A stretch of DNA of 64,000 bases, taken from Metridium senile. Taxonomy: Eukaryota > Cnidaria > Anthozoa > Actiniaria > Metridiidae. Of this stretch, positions 20,984-32,800 are shown in pieces (the first letter of the stretch is position 1; each line of letters starts with the position of its first letter). The position numbers and the translations under genes were made by a program. Under the pieces are notes generated by a model. That model searched no databases and was not told the origin of the DNA. It saw only the letters and a program-made list of their open reading frames with translations. The stretch is taken from assembly GCA_949775045.1 (NCBI GenBank), contig OX459098.1, forward strand, positions 14,510,207-14,574,206, in the 5' to 3' direction.

Positions 20984-23870
20984 CTACGACGGCCAGTCTT
21001 TGGTACAATATACTTGATATACAAGCTTACTTAGTGCAGGGCCAAACGATCTGAAACGAAAAGGCATTTATCTCAGTTAAGTTTTGATTAAGCACGGTTT
21101 AGAGTGAAGGCATCCGTGAATTAGATACTAGACAAATATTATTCTAATTTCACTGCTATATTTTAAGTAATTTCAGCTGACATATTCGCATTTGTCATAT
21201 AGACATTTTACTGGGAAATACGCCACTCGTAAATTTCATACGAAACTACATCCGGGATACGAGTGACATATTTTACCATGACGTCATTTTGTTTTCTTTT
21301 TCCCCGCTTGTTTGTAAATTGATCAGAAAACTTATCGGAAGCAATTCAACTTATGTGTAAAACAAGTTGTGTAAATTTTTCATATTTCTTTAAAAAACAT
21401 CAACAAATTATATTTTTGTGTTTATTTTTACACATTTTTTAAATGTGGAAACGCTTTGGAAATCATTTTGATGTCGTTTTGTTAATGTGTGTCTATAATA
21501 ATGTTAATGGAAACTAGCGAGTAAACTAGTATTGGCTGCGTCGGTGTTTGATCAGTATAATGTAATATAATGAAATTTGTAACACCGTAAAAAATGTTGA
21601 CTTAACTTTACTAACTTAACTTTACTTTTTTACTTTAGTAAAGTTAAGTCAACATTTTTTACGGTGTTACAAATTTCATTATATTACCTATAATAATGTG
21701 AGTTTTCTTCTCGTGTTCAAAAACATTGCATTCGTTCGCTGCTCTATCCTCGGAGATATTTTACCACATATGAAGATAACTTCATATTTTGGCTCTACCG
21801 TGTAATATCCTATATATATGGTGGATGCATGTACTAGTTATACAATGGGCAGTTTCGAGTGGCATACCGTAGAATATCCCACTTGTATTTTCCAGTATAC
21901 ACACGAGCCTTTAGGCGAGTGTGTATGCAGAGAAAATACAAGTGACGAGTGGGATATTCACGATATGTCACATGAAAACATTGTAAAAAAAACTGATTGG
22001 CTGTATATTTAACATACTTACGATAGTTTCGCGTGGTATGTCCTCTTATTTACCACGGTTGGCGTCATCGAATCGTCCAGATCCACAATAATTTAGACGA
22101 TGACGGAGATGGCGCCAACAGTGGTAAATAAGAGGTAATACCACAAGAATCTATCGTGAATTTGTTTTTTACCACATTAAAAAATGAGCAAAATAGCAAC
22201 CGTGGTATGTACTCCTATTTAACACGGCTCTCGACCAATCAGAAAGCGAGAAAATTATCAAATGTGGTAAAATATATAATGTTGGATGAATATATACACC
22301 TACTTGCAGTATAAGGTTGTCATACAAAAATATACACCTACTTGCAAGAAAGTTGACATACGAAAAAAACACATTTGTATTAAGTGTGTTAGGAATATAT
22401 TAAAAGTACAAAAGAAAGAGTTCAGCTTCAGTGATCATCTTTTGTACTTTTAATTTATTCCTAACCCACTAAATACAAATGTTCTTTTTTCGTATGACAA
22501 CGTTCTTGCAAGTAGGTGTACATTTGTTATAAGAAAATAGAACATTTGTGATTTAGTACGATAGGAATTGATTCAAAGACAAAAGAAGATCACTCAAGCT
22601 GAACTCTCTCTTTTGTCTTTTAATTAATTCCTTTCGCACTAAATCACAAATGTTCTATTTTCTTTGTGACAAATGTTCTATTTTGTATGACAACCTTACT
22701 GCAAGTAGGTGTATCTATCATGGATACATGTATTACCTCTGTGTTTTACCAAACTTCAAGGAAGATAGCATTCGCTCTTTCTGTTGTACTGTCCCTTCTT
22801 TTTCATACGCCTGTACAAGACTGGAGAAAGATTGATTGATAAATTAATGAAGAAAAACTTTAACGAGTGTAACACTAAATAGCAAAAAAACCTAACAAAC
22901 ACGTGGCCCTTGTTGAAGTCAATGTCATGTTGTAAGAAGAAAATCGCAGACATGGAATTGGTTTTCTGAAATGAACTATGATTCGCAAATCGCTTACGTT
23001 TGTATGGAAGTTTTTCAAAAATGGCCGCCACTAAATATCATAGAATTTCAGAACTAATAATATTAGCCAAAAGAAGCTATCAAATAGAACAAACCCTAGC
23101 TTTCTATGTGGATAATAACATATGAGAGTTTGAAAGAAAAATGTTTAATTTTGTCGAAATTATAAGAATTTGAAAAACTGGAAAATACTAAAACGAGGCT
23201 GATAAACCTTGAGCATCAAATTACATATTAACATTTTCAATGTGCTGTAACTTTGTGCGCATTTTGTCCCAAGTTCTGAAACTTTCCAAAAGTGTTGATT
23301 TTAGTTTGTTCTTTCATATGACACCGATCGAATATTAATATCTATCTTGATTTGTAAAAACACAACAGCATTTTTGAAAAAGATCTTTAAGAACAGAAGA
23401 TATAAACAGAAGTATGCCATTTACATTTTAGCGTAATATTTTTTGTTATTATACACCTATTTCAAAAATCGTTGTCGCAGCCAAAGCTACAGCCCACAAA
23501 CTGAACCCTGCAAAGGATGTCGGTATTTCTTATTTCTTATCAATTCATTCATAGCATATTTTGGATGGACGTGTTTGTGTTGTATGACCATAACACTGTT
23601 ATAGTCGTAGATGATGAAACACTGATATGTCTTTAAAAAACGTGTAATAAATCACAAATTATGTCTATATAACCGACATCCTTTGCAGGCTTTAGAGCGT
23701 GGGCGGTAGCTTCGGCTGCGACAACGATTTTTGAAATAGGTGTATATCTAGTGTGTACAAACATACCTTATCGGTGTAGGATAACATTCTAAGACAGCCA
23801 GTGCCTTGTCAGCTGATATCCCACTGATCTGCATCAACTGCTTACCAAACATCTCTCGCACTGTAACGAC
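20984..23870 (-). CDS. MUS81: MUS81 exons 16-18, C-terminal helix-hairpin-helix
   Basis: Exon 16 (23870-23767) encodes [20 protein letters not shown]; exon 17 (22820-22737) encodes [18 protein letters not shown] and LKFGKTQ; exon 18 (21050-20984) encodes [20 protein letters not shown] and TAG. Exon 17 has two acceptors nine bases apart (after CTCCAG or after GTACAG); the upstream one keeps phase with exon 16 and matches the family's SLL-AY segment. Exons 16 and 17 each lie within 25 bp of a foldback element. Confidence 0.9.
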
Positions 23871-26800
23871 CTAGAATAGATAGATAGTAGATAGTAGAAT
23901 ACGAAAATATCGCTGTTATGGGATTACTGTTTAGGCGGAATGTGGAAGAGGGAGAATGGAGCCTTTTATCGTTCCCAGTCTCCTGACGGTCAATACAAAG
24001 GAAGCCCAAACGAAGGAAGAGGATTTGCCTGCAGTGGAGGCTAAGTAATCCATTGAAAGCATTATGTGGATCACGTGTGTTGATTTGTGCTCCATCCACT
24101 TTTCTGCGCATAATTAAAAAACGTGAAGTCCCCTTCACGGTTCCCTGCTCCATCTTAAAAGGTAGCCGGGCCTTTGCATTGAAGCAGGACAAACATTGAG
24201 CTTGCAATGATAGAGACCTTTTAACACCTTGCGGTCACGTGTCTCTATCATTGCAAGCACAACGTTCGTCTCACTTCGATTCAAAGGCCCGGCTACCTTT
24301 CAAGATGGCGCATGCAGGGAACTGTGCAGGGGACTTTATTCAAAGGGGTTCAAAGCGCGCACTAGAATCTTGAACAGAAGGTTTGCAGGTTTCTAAGGGC
24401 TTGATGCAGTGATTGTTTTAAAAACTAAAGAATTGTCTTACTTTATTCTTGACTGTCTCTCTGTTGAATTCTTCAAATGTCATGAGTTTAACGGTATCAC
24501 AGCTAATACCGTCGGTGGACGGGTCTAACTTGTCTTGTGGGCAAGCAATCAGTGTTTTACTCTGCAGAAATCAGTGAAGATTTGTACTATTTGAAAACAC
24601 TTTCATAGCAAAATGTAACAAAACTCAGGTTATTAGACAAACAAAAAGATTCGGTATAATTCGTCAAAAAAATATCATTATTTAACCTTTTTTTATATGA
24701 CGCGCGGACGATCTTCACATAGACTTTACACTGACCCATGGTCACTTACCAGCATGCTTTGCGTTGTTTATTTTGATTTGAGTGTTATAATTCACTCGCA
24801 GGCAGTCAGTTTTACGAGAAAACAAATAAAAATAAAACGCTATTTCTTTTTGAACAACGCTTATGAAAACAAATGTAAAAGTATATTTTAAAATGAAATG
24901 GAATTTGGATATTTCTATCTTTCTATCTTTGTAGAGCAAAAATACTATATAAAAAAATAAAATTGCTTCTGTGTAATTAGTTCTTATTTAGCGACTATTA
25001 GTTATTGTAAAAGACAAGTAAAGTTGTAATGAGGTTTTGTTTCCTTTTGTATTTGATGTTTCTGGTTGAGTGATACTCACTAAATAGTCACTAAATAATA
25101 GAGTGAAGGCATTTAACCCGTGAAATAGAAATTCCTTGCTAAAGTGTAATAGTCAAATAGACACAAAAGAAAACAATGGAATTAGAAACTGCTAAGGTGT
25201 ATTAGTTTAATATCTATTTCACGGGTTAAATGACTTCACTCTAACTATTAGTTAGTAACTATTTTGGTTTTATTTCATGGTTTTAGTGTTTTTGCTCTAT
25301 GAAATAATTATTTATTAATTCGGATATTTTTAGCCCTTACCAAGTAAAAACTTTGTATGAACCGTGTCATCAGCGTTAAGTATGCAACAGACTCCTTTGT
25401 ATTGCGAGTTCTTTTGATAAAGAAGCGATCCATGACCTAGAATAGTACCAAATATAGTTAATAATGGAATGCACTACCAAAAGAACTGAAGACATGCACA
25501 AACATTAACACTTTTAAGAAATCGTTAAAGACACTTTTATTTAAGCAAGTCTATAATTCATAGTTTTATACAAAATATTCGAGTTTTGAACTTACTTATG
25601 ACATTTTGTTTTTCATGAAAATGTCTTTAAAATATCTCAAAATGTCTCACCCAAGTTAGCTTTATGCAGCAGAAAAAAAAATGAATCCAAACTGAGCCAA
25701 AAATATTCCCTACAGCCATCCCTGCAGCTTTTACGATGTTTTAATCGTTAAAACTCCGAAGGATTCAACTTGAGAAAGACGCGCAGGAATGAGGCGAGAA
25801 TGGTGCCCAACTCCCCGCTGATCCGTCGCGTCTCTCCTCATTGGCCTTTCCACACTAGATAGAAGACAGACAAACTCAACAAAATCAGACAACCTTTTCG
25901 TCTAAAATAGACTCCTTCACAGTTCCCTGCGCCATCTTGCTTTGAAGCGAGATTAATGTTGAGCTTGCAATGATATAGACACGTGAATAATTGTCCCGCA
26001 AGGCCCTCTCCATCATTGCAAGTCAACGTTCGTCTCGCTTCGATGTAAAGGCCCGGCTATACCTTTCAAAAATCGTTGTCCACATTGTGAAGCCTGCAAA
26101 AGATGTCGGCATTTCTTCTCTTCTCATCGAAATTATTCATAGCATATACAAGTTGTTGCAGTGCTAGATGATGAAACAAATATTTCTTAAAAAAACGCGT
26201 AATAAATCACAAATTATGTTCATATTACCGACATCCTTTGCAGGTTTCAGAATGTGGACTGTAGGTAGCTTCGTCTGCGACAACGAATGTTTAAAGTATA
26301 GGATTATATAATATTCTCGGTTTACCTGGGTGTTGATGACAGCTTGTTGTAGTGTTGATTCTGGTAAACTAAGATGCTGAGCTGAACCAAACTCCTCCAC
26401 TAAATAAACTGGATGTTTTAAACCACAGTTTTTCAAACGAAACTGCAAAGAAGTTAGAAATAACATATAGATGAGGGGTCGTCACTTTATGATAGAGTGT
26501 ACGTCATTTCACCGTGAAACAAAACTAAATGTTTATTGCCCAATAGCTCCCTTCACAGTTCCCTGCGTCGCCGTGAAAGATAGTCGGGCTTTTGCATTGA
26601 ATCGGGACGAACGTTGAGCTTGCAATGATAGAAACACGTGAATAACTGTCCCGCAAAGTGTTTAAAGGTCTCTATCATTGCAATCTCAACGTTTGTCTCG
26701 GTTCAATGCAAAGGCTCGGCTACCTTTCAAGATGGCGCAGGGAACTGTGAAGGGGACTATTGTACTATTTTGCACAGGAGAAGCCTCCTCCACAGGCAAC

Positions 26801-29800
26801 CCACCGTACTTGGGACTTCCTTTCTTCATTGGGCTTCCTTTGCCGAGAAAGAGGAGATTCAATTAGTCCCAAGTCCCTTCTCGGCCGTCCCACAGGAACC
26901 CCAAAAAGCAAAGAAGCGAAATAAGAGAGAAGTTGCCTGCATGGGAGGCTGGTACTGGAAAAGCTTTTTAATTAGCAGAACTTTCTTACTTTTTGTTCAC
27001 GAAACCGTCCATCAATGATACTGGAGTTAAGATCATCCATTCTCTTTCGTTCAACGATATAGTCGAGAACCAACTCTTTGCGTGCAGGCAGAGACAGTTG
27101 ACCTAGACAATACAATACAATACAGTCTATAAACAAGGGTGATTCCAAGAGGTTATGGTTAGCAATGAAAATAATAAGGATGATGATAATGATGGTGATG
27201 ATAATGTTGGTTCGAGACAGTTGACCTAGACAATACAATACAATACAGTCTATAAACAAGGGTGATTCCAAGAGGTTATGGTTAACAATGAAAATAATAA
27301 GGATGATGATAATGATGGTGATGATAATGTTGGTTCGAGACAGTTGACCTAGACAATACAAAACAATAAGTCTATAAACAAGGGTGATTCCAAGAGGTGA
27401 TCGTTAGTAAATGAAAATAAAGAATAATGATGATGATGATAATAATGGTGGTTTCGATGATGGTGATGATAATAATGTCGATGATGATGTTGTTAATGGT
27501 GATTTCAATGATGGTGGTGATCATGATGATCATGATAACAATGAAGTGATGATGGCGATGATATTAATAATGGTGATGATGGTGGTGGTGACGATGATGC
27601 TTGGATTATAATGGTGATAATGACAATAAAAAAAACTCCCCCCCCCCCAAAAAAATATATATATATATATATATAAACAAATTCAGTAATCTTTTTACTT
27701 GCGTGAATAAGTTGAAATTGAAATCAACAATTGATGTTGATAATACCTGGTACAGGGCATGTCCTTTCACGTGCTACCCAAGCAAAATCTCCAACTTGTA
27801 GTTTACGTACATCAAACTGAACACCTGCGTTAAACACACCACCACCAACAACAACAAAAAAACACACGTTAGAGCTTATAAATTATAACTTTTAAATTAT
27901 GAAGCTGTGTTTAGCAATCCAGAAAAAAAACTTTTATATATTGAATGTGTAACTGACCACAATACCTTTCCATAATTTACTTTTCGGTCATTCTGACAAC
28001 CTTATTGAAAATGCAGTCAATGTCATTAATATTGTCCACCAAAAAAACACCATGTATAAGTTCGATCTAAATGCTCAATACTAGCATTAATTGTGAACAG
28101 AGATTTCCTAATTCTTATTCCATGTTTACTGTTATTCATTGTACCGTTAAAAATTGAAATTTCAACTGCTGGAAACTAATAAACAAAGAATTGCGTGTCA
28201 CTTGTTGTTGTGTTAATCTTTACTTTACGTGGACAAGGTTAATGACATTGACTGTGGGTGTATATGTCGGCCTTGCCATGAGCAGACACATATCGGTCAC
28301 AATAGGTGAGCGTGTGTTTACAAGTGTTGGTCTTGTGATGCTAATTTGCCAACCATTTTACCAATAGATTTCTTAAATTTTCACAATAGGTGAGCGTGTG
28401 TTTACAAGTGTTGGTCTTGTGATGCTAATTTGCCAACCATTTTACCAATAGATTTCTTAAATTTTCTTTGTTCTAATAAAATTGGTTGGTTGCCAAAACC
28501 ATAACAAAATACGTCACTGTACGTCCCTGTACGTCCACCTATAACTGGATATGGTACTTACCGTTGTTGGTAAGTTCTTTGACTAGTGCATCTTTTCTAG
28601 ATCTTTGAGCACCGCCAGTAGTTTCAATGAAGTCAACGCATAGCACAATATCAAATGTTCCTAATAATGAATAGAATACCTCATGAATGATGATTTCGCC
28701 AGGTACACCCTTTCCGTGAAACTCTCTCAACCGCGCGCATGAATGAAAAGCCCAGGATGAAAAGCCTACAGGCTAGTAGCGCAGAGGACTGACTGAAGGG
28801 GGAGGGGGGGGGGGGGGGGGGTTGTGGGGGTTATGCAGGATAAATGTTTTTCCCTTAGCGCTGTGCAGGATATATTTTTCTCTCCTGTCTATTATCTAAT
28901 GGTCCGTCCCTAACCTCAAACACAGGGATTCCATTTACACATCATCGCGTGTCAATGTGTCATTGAAGATCGACAATTTTTTCTTCTAATACAACAAGAA
29001 TGGAATAAACTGAACTGGCAAACTGGAGCCATGCGTCAATAGCATCATATAGTATCAGTACCAGAATGCTTTGCCTACTTTCTTTATGTACTTTCTGTTA
29101 TATTGTTAGTGTCAATTGTTCTAGAGTACAAACACTAAAAGTGTGCAACATAAATACCACTAAATACTGCTAAATTATGCAAATTCTTTTGTTCTCTATT
29201 GTTTAATCAACACTATTTAGTGGTAAATAGTACAAAGTATTGCACACTCTTAGTGTTTGTATTCTAGTATTCTCAAGTAACTGAAGGTGATCACACCCAA
29301 GGTTTGTTACGTCCTTAGAGGCGCTTTCAAGTGCCATAATGCAGGTTAATGAGTGCAGTGTAGATAGACGTGATGATCCAGCCGACGCCCTAGCAATTAA
29401 GCCAACGAGCATGGAATCAAAATGATGCACACACAAAAGAACCTATAGTTTTACCTGGTTTAAAAACAAATTCAGGTTTATCATCTTGATTACTGCTGTT
29501 GCTGTCGCTAAAATACAGAAAATAAATATATATTATGAGCTCCAAGGGAAACTGTAAACATAGCTCCTATAATTAAATAAAAATCACTTTTTTAACGTCT
29601 CAATTCTTCTAGACTGGACACGTGTGCCCTACTAATGGGGTAGACTCAGACACACACTCACTACCTCTACGTTTAATTATTTTGCACACAATTCAGCTCA
29701 CATGTTCATTTTTGAGGAGGGAGGAAAACCGGATAACCCTGAGAAAAACCCTTGTGGCATAGGAGAAAAGAACACATCAAACCTGGACCACAGTGATGAG

Positions 29801-32800
29801 AGGCCAGAGCTCTCACTGCTAGGCCACCCATGCCACCATAATCAATTTGTAACATCTCCAAACCCTTACATCAATTTTTTATTTCCAAAATACTGATACC
29901 CCCAACCCTTGCAATAAATAACTAAATAAATAAAAAAAACCCACTGTTTTACGTCAAAATACAAGGAGTCGTTACCGAATCTCCCTAGCAAGTGACTAAT
30001 GTTTGAGTATTCGACACACTCACACTCACTACCCCTACATTAAATATTTTAACACACATCACTGGTAATGTTCAAGTATTCGACACACTCACACTCGCTA
30101 CCGCCCTACATTAAATATTTTAACACACATCACTTCTTACATATAAATGGAAACGAGCAAGTAAACTAGTACAGGCTGCGTCAGTGTTTGATATAAACGA
30201 TAGGTAATATGAGTATAACTCTTTTACTCCGACGAAAGGCTAAAACTTGAAACGTTAGTAAAGTTAAGTCAACAATTTTTACGGTGTTACAAATTTCATG
30301 ATATTACCTATCACTTCTCACATGTTGATTACCCAGAGAAAAATCGTAGTAGCATGAGAAAAAAAACAGCCCACATCAAACAAACTCTATTCACTTGTTG
30401 TCCAAGCTGGGAATCGAACCCAAATTGAAAGGGAGGCAGCGCTCTCACCACTAGGCCACCTATAATGATTTTAATATCAGGGGGGGGGGGGGGGGGTGCA
30501 TGCAGTTTGACTGGTCACAAATACCTTTCATTATCTGTTTGACAGTTCATTCCATCATTGGTACCTTGTGACTGGCTGGGCTTGACACACACTCCTGTGT
30601 AATTGTTGCTGGCTGTACTTGGATCTACAGCCTAAACATGCGCAACGGTAAATTAATCAATTAATATGACACTTTAAAGTGAAAACCATATATCAGTGAA
30701 ATAAAACTAACAATGTATTGTATACTTTTGCACTATTTTGTACAAACTTGTAGATATCCCTGGAGCAGAACAGTGCAACTATTGTATTGTACATTATAAT
30801 GTGTATTGTGTGGTTCATGCCTGAGTGAATTCTAAGTTAGACAGGTTGTTTTTGTTAACATGTTAAACAAAGTGTATAAGTTAAAGTGTGATAAACAAAT
30901 AACAACAAAATAACACACACAAAAAAGTAATACACTAAAGAGCTCTAACAAAATAGTTGATGTCTAAATACTATTACGCCCAATATAGTAGTTGTTTCAC
31001 AGATTTATGGCATGCACTGGCTAAAAAGTATATTAATATTTTTAACTTAAATATGGCACATATATTGGGGATTTGCATTATAGTGTCATATACTATAAGA
31101 CCAGAATGATTTGCCTACTTTCTTTCATGAAATAATTAGTGCCAATTGTTCAACTATTAAGTACTTATTGACAGAGTTAGGTCGACCGTACAGGAAACTA
31201 TTTGGCTTGCAGTCATGACTGTACAAAATTAATGATCAAGAGCCAAATAGTTTTGAAAACAGCCTATGGGATATTTTCATCTAACTCAGCTTGTATATAA
31301 TTGTACGTTTGAGTACATGTTTGTACTTAATCAATTCAATAAAATACATTATTGTTATTATTATTCAAAAGATATTATGATACAGCTGTCTTAAACAGAT
31401 TTTTATATGATTGCACATTGTGCATACTACATACCATGTTGATTGACAGGCTTGGATAAGGAGGTACACTGGCATTACTGACACTACTGCTTGCTGTTGT
31501 TGTAGTACTAGAAGAACCAAGCCTAAAGCCAACTGCTGATGAGCTACTTGAATCTGTAGAGGCAGCAGCACTTTGCAGTTTGTCAGCTAAATCACAACCA
31601 GCATCAGTAATGGAGTACTTTGCAGGATTACTGGTCTTGACAACATAGCCTTTCTTGGTTAACGTTGACATTGATGACCAGGCAGTGTATCTTGATCCTG
31701 GATCAGGCTGTATTACAATCAAAATAACATTACTAAGTTTACAGTATTCTTCAAATGTAATTAAACTATTATGAAACAATTAACTTTTCAATAGAATTAA
31801 GATTATGGCTCTATTTCCGAATTCCCAACTAGAAAGTATTTTCAAACCAAGTATTTTGCCTGGCATCAAGCCATCACTGATATGAATACTGGCTTTCTAC
31901 TGGCCATGTATTGAAATTACATTTGTTATCAACAAAATTGATTACAGTGGTACCTATATTAAGTGGTCAGCCTAGGGACTTTCCAAAGTGGCAGCTGATT
32001 AGAGGTTAGCCGCTAAATAGAGGTATAAAATAGGTATAGAATAGATTTGGGACTTTTATTGTGGTCGCCTAATAAAGGGTAACCGCTTAATGGTTAGTTT
32101 GAATTCTTAGAAAACAAGTCTAATGTCAATATAATACCAGCACAAAAACATTTAATTTGGTCTTGAATTGATGCTTGCTGCTTGAGCCATGAGAACGTTT
32201 TTGATTTTCAGATGATTTTTGATTTTCAAAGTGTACATAATTATAATATATACTTTGTGCTTACCAAAGTAAATGATTTGTCGCTTAAAGGTTCTGCCTC
32301 CCTTTGTAGAACTTCTTTGGACATAAAACCTTTGCTTCCTGCACACTGCAAAGAATGAACAATTATAATGTTAGTAATGATCCTTTGCAATCGATGAATA
32401 GGTGAGATATCATATTTCATTTGAAAAAAAACACAAACAATATGAAGCAAACAAATTATGCGCCATTACAACTTTACTTGTCTTTATAATGATCATAGTC
32501 ATTTTGATAATAATTATACATTTAAAAAATAATTAATAATAATCTAAATTATTGTGTAGTTGAGTTGTTCTCATTAACCTGTGAAACAAAGTGTATTAGT
32601 TGAAAAAACTTTTGATGAATTTTTAACATTATTTTGACATTTTTTCATCTCAATCGGACCAATTGGGTACAAGTTTATATCGAGAGGCAGAGTTTATTTT
32701 GAGAGGCGGAGACTATAGATACTTTGATGTCTGTAATTGGTCCGATTAAGATGAAAAAATGTCAAAAATTCATCAAAAGTACGGTATGGCAAGTCGCACA

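Noticed and set aside
26638..27018. Plus-strand ORF of 126 codons
   Set aside because: Starts in a MITE arm and continues antisense to MUS81 intron and exon sequence.
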